Translations under genes and position numbers: made by a program
Assembly: GCA_009712635.1 (NCBI GenBank)
Contig: WASS01000008.1
Location: 1-49,542, forward strand
From: Hungatella sp.
Lineage (GTDB): Bacteria > Bacillota > Clostridia > Lachnospirales > Lachnospiraceae
Length of the DNA stretch: 49,542 nt
Reading direction: 5' to 3'
Shown: positions 26,670 to 36,142 of the stretch, one piece after another
How the letters are laid out: each line of letters begins with the position of its first letter
Position numbering within the stretch: the stretch's first letter is position 1
Notes under the pieces: model-generated
Database searches by the model: none
What the model was told of the DNA's origin: nothing
The model's input: the letters and a program-made list of their open reading frames with translations, nothing else

Positions 26670-27983
26670 ATGAAAAAATACTTATTCATCATAGTATTCC
26701 TGTTCTGCATTGTATACAGTGCGTTTGCGCAGTATTTCAAAAAAGACACAGCAGCTTATACAACAAAAAGCCTAAAACTGGACGAAGTTAATCTGGTAAC
26801 AGGGTACTACTCTCAAACCGGAGACCACTCCACCACGCTTGGGGGAAGAGGTGACGAACAGGTCAAAGAAATATCCTCGGCCATCGACCTCAAATTCGTG
26901 GGGTATACCAATCCGAATTATATTCACTCACTGACCGCAGGCTTCGGATATGCACACCACACGGCAGCTTCGGCAGCCTGGGTATCCAAAACGGGAGCCT
27001 CCCGAACGGCAGGAGACCGGATTTATCCCTCTCTGGAATGGTCGCTTCAGAATGTGAAACTCAAAACAGAATATACGCTTGGAGCCCAATATTCGGGGGA
27101 ATTCAACTACAAATCACTCACACTGAATTCCGGATTCACGAAAGCGAACTCCAACAACGGGGAGTTCGGGTTGAAAATGAGTGCTTCGCTTGACCGGGTA
27201 ACGATGATTAACGGAGAGACAATGGCAAAAAACGCATCTATTATCGTCGCACCTCAGAAAAGCAGTAATTATGAAGACGATGTTATGTCGTTTACCGGCA
27301 CACGCACCAGCGCTGTATCATCAGCAAGCGGAGTGACTACAAGCACAAACAAAAACGTTGTCACATCTGCTGCATCAAGCTACAGAGAAAATTACGCCAC
27401 CAAACCAAGAACTACACTGACGGCTGCTTTTTCATACAATCAAATCATCAATCCTCGCATGCAGGTTGCGTTCCTTGCCGACTTTACCGGTCAGTTTGGT
27501 TACCTAGGGTTGCCATTTCACAGGGTTTTCTTTGCCGATGCCGATAGTAGTAAGATAGAGAAATTACCCAGTCAACGACTGAAACTCCCTTTGGCCGTGA
27601 GATGGAATTATTTTTTGGGCGATAATTTTATTTTCAGAACCTATTACAGATTTTATACCGACAGCTGGGGAATCAAAGCACATACGGCTTACATAGAGAC
27701 CCCTATAAAACTATCGCCTTTTTTCTCTGTAGCTCCATTTTACAGGTATTACACGCAGACTGCTTCAAAATACTTTGAGCCTTTTGCTCAGCATCAGACA
27801 TCGGACGAATATTACACTTCCAACTACAGCTATTCAGCCTTTTCCGCCAATTTCTACGGAGTTGGAATACGCTGGATGCCGTTGGAGGGAGGATTCTTCA
27901 AATCCATCGAGCTTCGCTATGGACATTACAAGCAAACCACCGGGTTGGTATCAAACACAATCACTCTGCATCTAAAATTTTAG
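26670..27983 (+). CDS. DUF3570 family protein, probable outer membrane beta-barrel
   Basis: A 437-residue exported protein. It starts with a signal peptide (MKKYLFIIVFLFCIVYSAFAQ), then the family block VNLVTGYYSQTGDHSTTLGGRG with EISSAIDLKFV. The rest is rich in alternating beta strands with aromatic ends, and it closes with FKSIELRYGHYKQTTG and a terminal LHLKF, as expected for an outer membrane barrel. ATG 26670 is preferred because it begins the signal peptide; the frame is open from 26631. It is the last gene of the cluster and ends at a terminator. Confidence 0.83.
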   Translation: MKKYLFIIVFLFCIVYSAFAQYFKKDTAAYTTKSLKLDEVNLVTGYYSQTGDHSTTLGGRGDEQVKEISSAIDLKFVGYTNPNYIHSLTAGFGYAHHTAASAAWVSKTGASRTAGDRIYPSLEWSLQNVKLKTEYTLGAQYSGEFNYKSLTLNSGFTKANSNNGEFGLKMSASLDRVTMINGETMAKNASIIVAPQKSSNYEDDVMSFTGTRTSAVSSASGVTTSTNKNVVTSAASSYRENYATKPRTTLTAAFSYNQIINPRMQVAFLADFTGQFGYLGLPFHRVFFADADSSKIEKLPSQRLKLPLAVRWNYFLGDNFIFRTYYRFYTDSWGIKAHTAYIETPIKLSPFFSVAPFYRYYTQTASKYFEPFAQHQTSDEYYTSNYSYSAFSANFYGVGIRWMPLEGGFFKSIELRYGHYKQTTGLVSNTITLHLKF

Positions 27984-28005
27984 AGCTACCGATGGTGTTT
28001 CAAGC

Positions 28006-28044
28006 AAAAAATCCTTGCCAAAATTATTTTAGCAAGGATTTTTT
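28006..28044 (+). terminator. Intrinsic terminator after the DUF3570 gene
   Basis: A 13-bp perfect stem (AAAAAATCCTTGC and its complement) with an AT-rich loop and a T-run. Confidence 0.9.
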
Positions 28045-28146
28045 ATTTATTCATCATCCATTATCAATAAGCTGATGCTTCTGCTGCCTTTTGATAACTC
28101 TAATGTAAAAACGAAAACAATCAAACAGCCTCTTGTTAACTGTCTC

Positions 28147-28692
28147 TTAAAATCTTTTTCCGATACAAATGCCGCAGCGTGGATATGCCGCATTGATTGG
28201 ATCACCAAACAAGCGTCCAGCTCCAAGATATAGCTCGCCGGAAACACCTCCCCGCGTAAGCAATTTAAAGCCTACCGCGGCTCCGAACCCTAAGCTGGTC
28301 GATCTATAAGTAACATTTGTCAATACAAATTCATTATTAAGGTAATAACCCGAAGTTCCGTTTTCCTTTTGATTGACGACTGCCATATTGCCCTCGATGA
28401 AGAAGCCTGCCGCTCTTTTGGTTTCACCAAAATAGATACGACAATATGGCAAAGCAGAAAAACGATCTGTCATATCGCCTACTCTTACAATCGAAAAGGC
28501 CATTGCCATACCAACTCCCATGTTGTCGCTTAGATAACGTTCGTAATTGATTTCCGGCATGCCCGCAATAGCCATCAGAAAGTTCATTCGCACTTCATTA
28601 TTCTGCAGATCCCCAGAATAATCATTACGCTGCCCAAACGCACTTCGGGCAAACATCAAAATTAAAACACTAAGAATAAGCTTTGTCTTCAT
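28147..28692 (-). CDS. Putative outer membrane beta-barrel protein
   Basis: A 181-residue exported protein with a signal peptide (MKTKLILSVLILMFARSAFGQ). The mature part consists of alternating beta-strand patterns (INYERYLSDNMGVGMAMAF, GFGAAVGFKLLTRGGVSGE) and ends with a Phe, all typical of a small outer membrane barrel. I recognise no specific family (DUF3575-like is possible) and cannot assign a function. Two cysteines near the end (PRCGICIGKRF) are unusual for such proteins. The start at 28692 was chosen for the signal peptide; an in-frame ATG lies at 28701. Confidence 0.72.
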   Translation of the reverse strand: MKTKLILSVLILMFARSAFGQRNDYSGDLQNNEVRMNFLMAIAGMPEINYERYLSDNMGVGMAMAFSIVRVGDMTDRFSALPYCRIYFGETKRAAGFFIEGNMAVVNQKENGTSGYYLNNEFVLTNVTYRSTSLGFGAAVGFKLLTRGGVSGELYLGAGRLFGDPINAAYPRCGICIGKRF

Positions 28693-28851
28693 TGTAAACA
28701 ATTTGTTATTAATCCATTAAATTATTGAAATTATTATCTCTTCTGATCCGCACTATAAAGCGTGAGCATTCGGTGCACAAAAACACTTTTTGAGAGCGAC
28801 AATTATAATATTACCCATCAATATACTGAGAGTTGTCCCTAAGCCGCCCTT

Positions 28852-29967
28852 TTATTTCACAGAAAAACGGTAAAGCGTTCTCGATTTAAATTTTTCTCCG
28901 GGATTAAGCACTGTGGTCGGGAAACCCGGCTGATTTGGACTATCAGGAAAATGTTGTGTTTCGAGAGCAAATGCCGAACGAGTACTGGTTGGCTTCTCTC
29001 CGTTATCGATTGCTTTTCTCCATTGCATTCCCCCCATACCCGAATAGAATTGCAAACCCGGCTGATCGGTAATGACCTCCATCATACGACCGCTTTGAGG
29101 ATCATACACCGTTGCGCAAACTTTGGCTTTACCATCAAGTACATAGTTGTCATCATATCCCTGAAAGACACCATTATTAAATGTTTCTCCGATTTTATAT
29201 CCAATAGGATGAGGCGTGGTAAAATCGAACGGGGTATCTTTCACCGGACGAATTTCACCGGTAGGTATCCGGGCCGGAGTCGACGGAGTATATTTCGATG
29301 CATTCATGGTAAGGATATGGTCGAAAATATAGCCTTTCCCTACTCCGTGAAGATTGAAATATGCATGATTAGTCACGTTGATGACCGTTTTTTTATCAGT
29401 AGAAGCTGCATAATCAATAATAATCTCGTTTTTATCCGTCCATGTGTAGGTAACCGAAATGTTGACTGTCCCGGGAAATCCCTCTTCTTTATCGGGACTA
29501 ACATACGAGAATCGAACAGCAGGTTGTTTGCTACCATTCACTACCTCAGACTTCCACTCTTTGGAAAACCATCCGTTACGGCCGCCGTGCAATGTATTCG
29601 GGCTATTGTTGGCGGGTAACTTATATTCAACACCATCAAGCGTAAATTTTGCATTGGAAATCCGGTTAGCAAAACGTCCGATACTGGCTCCACCAAACGC
29701 ATCACCTCTCAAAAGCGATTCCAATTTTTCCGATCCTGTAGTAACATTATCTTTATTTCCATTTTTATCAGGCACTTCAATTCTGACAATGCGTGCGCCA
29801 TAATTGGTCACTTTCAAAACATTCCCGGCTTTATTTACCAGAGTATAAAGACAGACTTCATTGCCGTTATGCTCTCCCAGCACTTCTTTTGTAACTTTCT
29901 GACTTGCTTGCAAAAAAGCAACGCTACACAACAGCAAAACAGCTGTACATAATAATAATTTTTTCAT
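28852..29967 (-). CDS. galM: Aldose 1-epimerase (galactose mutarotase), exported
   Basis: It interconverts the alpha and beta anomers of galactose or other aldoses. The 371-residue protein has a signal peptide (MKKLLLCTAVLLLCSVAFLQA), so it acts outside the cytoplasm, where it may ready sugars for uptake. Motifs of the family are visible: NYGARIVRIEVPDKNG, GASIGRFANRISNAKFTL, LHGGRNGWFSKEW, the catalytic His in NVTNHAYFNLHG, and FALETQHFPDSPNQPGFP with the catalytic Glu. It stands alone. A TACGTTTG -7 box is present upstream on the minus strand (30018-30011). Confidence 0.94.
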   Translation of the reverse strand: MKKLLLCTAVLLLCSVAFLQASQKVTKEVLGEHNGNEVCLYTLVNKAGNVLKVTNYGARIVRIEVPDKNGNKDNVTTGSEKLESLLRGDAFGGASIGRFANRISNAKFTLDGVEYKLPANNSPNTLHGGRNGWFSKEWKSEVVNGSKQPAVRFSYVSPDKEEGFPGTVNISVTYTWTDKNEIIIDYAASTDKKTVINVTNHAYFNLHGVGKGYIFDHILTMNASKYTPSTPARIPTGEIRPVKDTPFDFTTPHPIGYKIGETFNNGVFQGYDDNYVLDGKAKVCATVYDPQSGRMMEVITDQPGLQFYSGMGGMQWRKAIDNGEKPTSTRSAFALETQHFPDSPNQPGFPTTVLNPGEKFKSRTLYRFSVK

Positions 29968-30474
29968 CTGTATATGATATTATTTTTAAAGGTTAAACAA
30001 ACCAGTAATTCAAACGTAGAAATAAATGCGACTAAGCCCACAAAACAAAGATTTCATCTTATATAATCTCACAAGCTTTGATTTAACATATCACACATTC
30101 TTATCGTTCACTCTAAAATGCACGTAAAAAAGAACATTTCATGTTATACTGAGCAAGCTAATAATTCATAAAAAGCTAACAGAATGAAGATTAAACATCT
30201 CTCGTTCAAATGTTAAATGCACATTTTCGGAGAGTTAAAAGCGTCAAACGGAGAATAAATTGTTGCTTTTGAAACTATCTTTGAAAACTATGTTTTTCTC
30301 ATCTCAACTATAACTAAGAAGAAGTGTTTTCATGGTTTTTCAAAAAGGCGAAACTATCCCAAATATCTAAAGAGAAAGATGGTGGTTGTGTCATAATGAC
30401 CAACTACAGAAAGGAGCCTAACCTGCTCCTTTCGCTATTTTGGATTCCAACCTTCCTTTTATAGACTGATTTAG
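29968..30474. other. Intergenic region with possible small RNA
   Basis: About 500 bases without a credible gene. It holds the galM promoter region (minus-strand TACGTTTG at 30018-30011), a + strand TATCTTTG box at 30276-30283, and two adjacent hairpins at 30385-30404 and 30409-30433. These could define a short untranslated RNA (see findings). Confidence 0.45.
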
Positions 30475-30663
30475 TTACTTTCGTTTAAAGAGGCCACTTA
30501 AATTTATCACCAAACTACCAAGCAAAAGCACAATCAGACAAATTCTAACAATTTCAAAGTACTTAATCCGTTCAAATTGCTTACAGAATACCAGTGCAAT
30601 AATGGTCAGAATTACTATTGGAATAGAAAGGTACTGTAATGATTCAATTGTATTCTTTTTCAT
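30475..30663 (-). CDS. Small putative membrane protein
   Basis: A 62-residue protein with two hydrophobic segments (LSIPIVILTIIALVF and ICLIVLLLGSLVINL) separated by a charged loop and ending in FKRK. No family is recognised. The codon pattern and the two clean membrane segments suggest it is real, but a chance frame cannot be excluded. An in-frame ATG at 30672 would add three residues. It lies downstream of the NlpC/P60 gene on the same strand. Confidence 0.5.
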   Translation of the reverse strand: MKKNTIESLQYLSIPIVILTIIALVFCKQFERIKYFEIVRICLIVLLLGSLVINLSGLFKRK

Positions 30664-30817
30664 GGCTAACATGTTTAAGGTTTAATCGATCAGGTTTGCA
30701 GACTCGCTCAAGTACTTTCCTTTAAAGATACTTCGTTTTTCCACAAACCTCATTTTTTTTTGAAGACATCGATTTACCGAATCTAAAACAATTACATACA
30801 GAATTACAAACACCTAT

Positions 30818-31351
30818 TTATCTTACACGACCGCCACACACCCATGTTCTTCGGTAATATTCTTCGTCCAGATCGCTAACGACAACACCTTTAGATGTAG
30901 ATGTATGCAAAAACTTATTATTTTTCAGATAAATTCCCACATGATTAACGTATGCCTTTGACTTACCACTTGTATTAAAAAACGCAAGATCGCCTTCTTT
31001 CAGTTTATCGCGGTTAATCCTTTCGCAGTTTTTAAGAAGCATTGCCAACGAATTGCGTTCTATAGTTTTGCCGTAAACAGTTTTATAAATTGTATATACC
31101 AGAAAAGAGCAATCCACCCCACTATGCGACATACCCCCATCTACATGTGGAACATGCAACCAGGAAGCGGCTGCTGTGTAAAGTGCAACATTATCGTTTC
31201 TATCTCTGTACAAGCCCAGTGCTGCATACGTTTCATTACTTCGTCGCTTTTCAATATGTTTCGACGAGCTGCATGACATAAACAAAAACAGTCCGACACA
31301 TCCACACACTATACTGTTAAGGTTTAACGGCAGTTTAATGATATCTGACAT
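30818..31351 (-). CDS. NlpC/P60-family lipoprotein (C40 peptidase)
   Basis: A 177-residue cell-wall hydrolase candidate that would cut gamma-D-Glu-diaminopimelate bonds in murein peptides. A hydrophobic N-terminus ends in a lipobox (LFLFMSCSSS, Cys about residue 27). The C40 domain has the nucleophile in HSGVDCSFLV (Cys about 81), the catalytic His in NHVGIYL (about 137), and the third polar residue near HTSTSKGVVVS. LKEGDLAFFNTSG is typical. The usual CSGFV motif reads CSFLV, a small deviation. No operon partners are obvious. Confidence 0.88.
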   Translation of the reverse strand: MSDIIKLPLNLNSIVCGCVGLFLFMSCSSSKHIEKRRSNETYAALGLYRDRNDNVALYTAAASWLHVPHVDGGMSHSGVDCSFLVYTIYKTVYGKTIERNSLAMLLKNCERINRDKLKEGDLAFFNTSGKSKAYVNHVGIYLKNNKFLHTSTSKGVVVSDLDEEYYRRTWVCGGRVR

Positions 31352-31470
31352 ATTTTTCGCGAATTATTCATAATCCAATCAACTCACAAACTTACAATTT
31401 ATTTAGCATTTTCCGCAAAAAACGATTCACAATATCTCCTTCAAATGGAAGTTTGCTACACCATCTCACA

Positions 31471-31503
31471 AAAAAAAGGTCTTTGGTAAAACCAAAGACC
31501 TTT
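31471..31503 (-). terminator. Intrinsic terminator after tpx
   Basis: A perfect 13-bp stem (31475-31487 with 31491-31503) and a 3-base loop, followed on the minus strand by seven T. Confidence 0.92.
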
Positions 31504-31530
31504 ATCCACAACCCTATTTATTAAACCCGT

Positions 31531-32034
31531 TTATTTCAACGCTGCCAAAGCTGCATTGTAATTCGGTTCCTGCGTTACTTCTGGCACCAGTTCTGTGTAA
31601 GCAACTTTACCGTCTGCATCCACCACCACAACTGAACGAGCCAGCAATCCTTTCAATGGACCATCAACCATCAACACTCCATAGCTGGCAGCAAATTCAG
31701 GATTCCGGAATGCAGACGCTGTCACCACATTTTCAATACCTTCAGCTGCACAAAAACGACCGGCGGCAAAAGGCAAATCAACAGATACGCCCAACACCAC
31801 AGTATTTTCGAGACCGACTGCATCTTTATTGAACTGACGTACAGAAGCTGCGCAAACACCAGTATCGATACTTGGGAAAATATTAAGTAATACTTTTTTA
31901 CCCTTAAAATCTTTCAATGACACCTCTGAAAGATCTCCTTTTACCAATGTAAAATCAGATGCTACACTGCCAACTGCAGGAAGTTCGCCTGCTACGTTTA
32001 TTTTCAACTCGCCTTGTAATGTTACTGTTGCCAT
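31531..32034 (-). CDS. tpx: Thiol peroxidase (atypical 2-Cys peroxiredoxin)
   Basis: Tpx reduces alkyl hydroperoxides and hydrogen peroxide with electrons from thioredoxin. The 167-residue protein has the peroxidatic Cys in [15 protein letters not shown] (about residue 61) and the resolving Cys in [14 protein letters not shown] (about 95), the spacing of the Tpx subgroup. The C-terminal [18 protein letters not shown] is typical. It lies 38 bases downstream of an OhrR-like regulator in the same direction, which suggests peroxide-responsive control, and it ends at a strong terminator. Confidence 0.96.
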   Translation of the reverse strand: MATVTLQGELKINVAGELPAVGSVASDFTLVKGDLSEVSLKDFKGKKVLLNIFPSIDTGVCAASVRQFNKDAVGLENTVVLGVSVDLPFAAGRFCAAEGIENVVTASAFRNPEFAASYGVLMVDGPLKGLLARSVVVVDADGKVAYTELVPEVTQEPNYNAALAALK

Positions 32035-32072
32035 AATTTGTTTCGTGTTTAAAGTTTAGTAAATATTTTTAT

Positions 32073-32507
32073 CTATTCATTTTCGGTCGTTGCCGATAAG
32101 ATTTTTTTCAAATACTCTCTCAGGGTTACTATTTCGTAATCGCTCATTTTAATGTGGCACTTTATATGTGCCGGTATTTTTTCTGCCTCTTCCTCCAGCT
32201 GATGCCCCTTTTCTGTCAGTGCTATATCTACTGAACGCTCATCATCAAGAGAACGTTTACGGGTAAGAAGTCCGTTGGCTTCCATCCGTTTCAACAAAGG
32301 AGTAAGCGTTCCGCTATCCAACCAAAGCAATTGTCCAAGTTGTTTTACGGTAACTATTTCCCGCTCCCACAATACCATCATAACCAAATATTGAGGATAT
32401 GTAAGTCCAAGCTTCTCCAGCAACGGCCGGTAAAAGCCGGTTATTTGTCGTGATAACACATACAAAGGAAAACACAATTGATTATCTAACCTGAGAAATT
32501 CTGACAT
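32073..32507 (-). CDS. MarR-family regulator, OhrR-like
   Basis: A 144-residue winged-helix regulator. The N-terminal LDNQLCFPLYVLSR places the peroxide-sensing Cys at residue 12, as in OhrR. The wing region has SGTLTPLLKRMEANGLLTR and DDERSVDIALTEKG. OhrR-type proteins release DNA when this Cys is oxidised by organic hydroperoxides. The neighbour tpx, 38 bases downstream, is a fitting target, though ohr itself is absent. A TAATTTTG -7 box lies at 32537-32530 on the minus strand. Confidence 0.9.
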   Translation of the reverse strand: MSEFLRLDNQLCFPLYVLSRQITGFYRPLLEKLGLTYPQYLVMMVLWEREIVTVKQLGQLLWLDSGTLTPLLKRMEANGLLTRKRSLDDERSVDIALTEKGHQLEEEAEKIPAHIKCHIKMSDYEIVTLREYLKKILSATTENE

Positions 32508-32914
32508 AAATACGTTTATTTTGGTTGTGCAAAATTAATTACAGCAAAATCAAAATGCTAATTATTATAGTTAAATATCACTAACAAATATTTTAATCGC
32601 TATTTTTCAAATAATTACAAATACTCAATAAAACATCAAGCAAATATTTTAAATTGCACACAACCGTTACAACATACTAACACCACTATTAAAATCGCTC
32701 TTTTCAATGCAGATTTAATCTCATCGTTTCATGAAGATTTGATGAAGAACAAAAAAAGCTCAAAATAGTACTTGATCGTCATGTGATTTTCAGCTACCTT
32801 AGCACCCGTTTTATAACAGACATATCTTACCTTAAATACCCCCTTGCACTGATGTCCAAACAGCAAAGACACAGCGCCGGGGTTTATTTATTTCACACAT
32901 TAAAAAGCAACGTT
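32508..32914. other. Divergent intergenic region, ohrR-like/pafA-like
   Basis: About 400 AT-rich bases. The frame of the phosphatase is open from 32783, but that extension has no family match. No complete promoter was found on the + strand. The element CAAATATTTTAA occurs twice (near 32585 and 32640), of unknown meaning. Confidence 0.4.
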
Positions 32915-34564
32915 ATGATAAAAAAATGCCTCACGCTCCCTGTGATGTTGATGATTTCCTGCGCTGTATTGTTTGCTCAGAAAGGAACAAGCACACCCGC
33001 TCAGTTAGAACGTCCGAAACTCGTTGTGGGAATTGTTGTTGACCAAATGCGATGGGACTATCTCTACCGGTTTTATAACAAATACGAAAATGGTGGCTTT
33101 AAACGCCTGTTAAACGAAGGCTTTGCCTGCCAAAACACCATGCTCAACTATATTCCTTCGGTAACTGCCATTGGGCACACCACTATCTTCACCGGCTCAG
33201 TTCCCTCAATTCACGGTATAGCAGGCAATGACTGGATTGATGATAAAACAGGAAAATCTGTCTATTGCACGGACGATCCTACTGAAAACAGTGTTGGCAC
33301 TGAAAGCAAAGCCGGAAAAATGTCTCCCCGTAAACTATTAGCCTCAACCATTACCGATGAACTGCGCATCGCCACCAATTTTCAATCGAAAGTAGTTGGA
33401 GTTTCTCTCAAAGACCGGGCGTCTATCATACCTGCAGGACACAACCCTACCGGAGCTTTCTGGATGGATGACGCTACAGGACGTTTTATCACAAGCACTT
33501 ACTATATGAAAGAATTACCTGCATGGGTAAATGCTTTCAACGAATCAAAACCCATTGACAAATTGCTTGCTAACGGATGGAACACACTGCTGCCAATCAA
33601 TGAATACACAGAGAGCACAGCCGACGATGTTTCATGGGAAGGCATTCTGAAAGGAGCCTCAAAACCAGTCTTTCCGTATGATGTAAAAAAAGCCTACGAA
33701 CTGGATCACGGAACATTGCGCCAGATGCCTTTCGGAAACACGCTCACTCTTCAGTTTGCACGTGCAGCAATTGACGGCTACAAGTTGGGACAGGAAAAGA
33801 GCTGCGACTTCCTGACCATCAATTGCGCGTCCACAGACTATAGCGGCCATCTGGTAGGTCCAAATGCCATCGAAATTGAAGATGTTTATCTCCGCCTGGA
33901 TCGCGACCTTGCGGGTTTCTTCTCTTATCTTGATCAAAAAATCGGCAAAGGCAACTATCTTGTTTTTCTCACAGCCGACCACGGTGCCGCAAACGCGGAA
34001 GGTTTTCTGGAATCAAATAAAATGCCAACAGGATTCCTCTCCAAAGGATTTGATGCTGCTATCGGCGACATGTTAAAACAAAAATTCGGCGACGACAAAC
34101 TGGTGACTGCCGTAGATAATTTTCAGGTATATTTCAACAAAGCACGTATTGACAGCCTCAACCTCGATTTTGACAAAATCAAAGCTACTACAGTAGATTT
34201 TCTGATACACCAGGATGGCATTCAGTATGCCGCCGATCAGGATAAGATATCGACGACCTCAATCCCTGCTATTATAAAAGAAATGATGATAAACGGTTAT
34301 AACCAACAACGCAGCGGTTCGGTAGTAATGATTACTAAACCCGGATGGTTGCCTTACTATTCAAAAACAGGAACAACACACAGCGTCTGGAATCCGTACG
34401 ATACTCACATACCACTTATATTTATGGGATGGAAAGTTCAACATGGCTTTACCACCCAAACCACCCACATGACTGACATTTCGGCCACAGTTGCCGCCCT
34501 GCTCCACATACAAATGCCCAATGGATGCATTGGACAACCAATAATATCCATCTGTGACAAATAA
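32915..34564 (+). CDS. PafA-type alkaline phosphatase (phosphodiesterase superfamily)
   Basis: A 549-residue exported phosphatase that releases phosphate from phosphomonoesters. A signal peptide (MIKKCLTLPVMLMISCAVLFAQ) is followed by VVGIVVDQMRWDYLYR (metal-binding Asp about residue 43). The nucleophile block PSVTAIGHTTIFTG follows (Thr about 84). Further metal ligands are in INCASTDYSGHLVGPNAIE and LTADHGAANAE, and TGTTHSVWNPYDTHIPL near the end. This matches PafA, the calcium-stimulated, phosphate-insensitive enzyme widespread in Bacteroidota. The start at 32915 begins the signal peptide; the frame is open from 32783. Confidence 0.9.
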   Translation: MIKKCLTLPVMLMISCAVLFAQKGTSTPAQLERPKLVVGIVVDQMRWDYLYRFYNKYENGGFKRLLNEGFACQNTMLNYIPSVTAIGHTTIFTGSVPSIHGIAGNDWIDDKTGKSVYCTDDPTENSVGTESKAGKMSPRKLLASTITDELRIATNFQSKVVGVSLKDRASIIPAGHNPTGAFWMDDATGRFITSTYYMKELPAWVNAFNESKPIDKLLANGWNTLLPINEYTESTADDVSWEGILKGASKPVFPYDVKKAYELDHGTLRQMPFGNTLTLQFARAAIDGYKLGQEKSCDFLTINCASTDYSGHLVGPNAIEIEDVYLRLDRDLAGFFSYLDQKIGKGNYLVFLTADHGAANAEGFLESNKMPTGFLSKGFDAAIGDMLKQKFGDDKLVTAVDNFQVYFNKARIDSLNLDFDKIKATTVDFLIHQDGIQYAADQDKISTTSIPAIIKEMMINGYNQQRSGSVVMITKPGWLPYYSKTGTTHSVWNPYDTHIPLIFMGWKVQHGFTTQTTHMTDISATVAALLHIQMPNGCIGQPIISICDK

Positions 34565-34957
34565 AAACAAAAGAAACTCCTGTCTGTTATTTATAATCAG
34601 GCAGGAGTTTTTTCCTTTATCGAAAGAGCCCCCTCTTTTCCTTTGATTTTTCTAACCACAAAAGCATCATAAAAAGAAAAATACAAAATTCATCACAAAC
34701 ATTATCCTTCTATCAAAATATTCTCTTATGTTTGTGAAAATTTTCCGTGCACGAACACGTATATCTCAAATTGCTGTGATCAATAAACATTTCTAACGCA
34801 ACCTGTAAGAGGTTAATCCCGCTCAATGTTGATAAAGAATCAGTTTTCTGGATAATCACCACTTAAAATCACAGAACATAGAATAATTCTTTGTCTATTT
34901 TTATAAATTTGCATCAGATTTAATTTGTAGCTATACACACCATTCATACACAAAACC
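34565..34957. other. Intergenic region with terminator, before pectin cluster
   Basis: About 390 bases. It contains the terminator at 34575-34613 and a TAAATTTG -7 box at 34904-34911, 47 bases before the GH105 gene. A TTTG lies only 10 bases upstream of that box, too close for a standard -33 element. No gene or regulator site is evident otherwise. Confidence 0.5.
34575..34613 (+). terminator. Intrinsic terminator after the pafA-like gene
   Basis: AAACTCCTG-CTG at 34575-34586 pairs with its complement at 34598-34610 with one mismatch, followed by a T-run. Confidence 0.85.
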
Positions 34958-36142
34958 ATGAAACGAATCTTTTTGATTTCTCTATCCTTTATTTTCGCCA
35001 TCTCTATTTTTGCACAAACACGCGCCACGGTTCTCAACTGGGCTACAAACGTGGCTCAATCAGACATGAAACGCAATCCGGAAGGCTGGATGATCGATTT
35101 CAACAAAACTCCTAAATGGGATTATTGTCAGGGACTGATGTGTTCCGCTTTATTAAAATTAAACGCCCTCACAAAAGATAAAACATACTACGATTATGTG
35201 CTGAAATTCGGAGATTACATGGTTGATAACGACGGAAATGTTCTCACCTATAAAGCATCTGAAAACAGTCTCGACCGCATAAACGGAGCTAAATTTTTAT
35301 TCACGCTCTATGACAAAACGCTAAAACTAAAATACTACAAAGCCATAGAAGCCTTCCGTGCGCAACTCAAAACTCATCCACGAACAAGCGAAGGCGGATT
35401 CTGGCATAAAGCCGTATACCCAAATCAAATGTGGCTCGACGGCATTTATATGGCATCGCCGTTCTTAGCTGAATATGCAAAACGCTTTAATGAGAAAGAA
35501 ACATTTGATGACGTTGCAAAACAGATTCTATTAATTGCAAAGCACACATACGACCCCAAAACAGGACTTTATTATCATGCCTGGGATGAGAGCAAAACTC
35601 AGGAATGGGCAGACAAAACGACAGGTTGTTCACCTAATTTCTGGAGTCGCAGCATCGGATGGTATATGATGGCCATTGTAGATGTACTCGACTATTTACC
35701 GTTGAACCACCCGCAACGTCCTGCCATCAAACGTATATTCAGCAACCTGACCAAAAGCCTGTTAAAGTATCAGGACAAAACAACCGGACTCTGGTATCAA
35801 GTAACCGACAAACCCGGAGCTGAAGGTAATTACCTGGAAAGTTCCTCCACTGCTATGTTCATGTATGCTATTACCAAAGCTGCTAACAAAGGATATATAG
35901 AACCAAGCTACTTTGCCATTTCAAAAAAGACATTTAATCTCTTCATAAAAAACGCCACCCGCATCGACGCTGACGGTTCCTACAACATAACCAAAGCCTG
36001 TGCTGTTGCCGGACTTGGAGGAACACCCTATCGCAGCGGAACATACGATTACTACATTCACGAGCCCCAACGTGATAACGACCCGAAAGTAATCGGACCT
36101 TTCATTCTTTGGTGCTGCCAGCTGGCAATGATTGCGAAATAA
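34958..36142 (+). CDS. GH105 unsaturated rhamnogalacturonyl/galacturonyl hydrolase
   Basis: It removes the unsaturated uronic acid from the end of pectin oligosaccharides made by lyases. The 394-residue protein has a signal peptide (MKRIFLISLSFIFAISIFAQ) and an alpha6/alpha6-barrel pattern. Motifs include WDYCQGLMCSALLKL, the catalytic Asp in NQMWLDGIYMASPF (about residue 161), YYHAWDESKTQEWADKTTG, FWSRSIGWYMMAIVDVLDYL and YLESSSTAMFMYAI. These match GH105 (YesR/YteR type); the related GH88 is less likely. It opens the pectin cluster with GH28, CE12 and GH43 genes, 242 bases before the first GH28. Confidence 0.92.
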   Translation: MKRIFLISLSFIFAISIFAQTRATVLNWATNVAQSDMKRNPEGWMIDFNKTPKWDYCQGLMCSALLKLNALTKDKTYYDYVLKFGDYMVDNDGNVLTYKASENSLDRINGAKFLFTLYDKTLKLKYYKAIEAFRAQLKTHPRTSEGGFWHKAVYPNQMWLDGIYMASPFLAEYAKRFNEKETFDDVAKQILLIAKHTYDPKTGLYYHAWDESKTQEWADKTTGCSPNFWSRSIGWYMMAIVDVLDYLPLNHPQRPAIKRIFSNLTKSLLKYQDKTTGLWYQVTDKPGAEGNYLESSSTAMFMYAITKAANKGYIEPSYFAISKKTFNLFIKNATRIDADGSYNITKACAVAGLGGTPYRSGTYDYYIHEPQRDNDPKVIGPFILWCCQLAMIAK

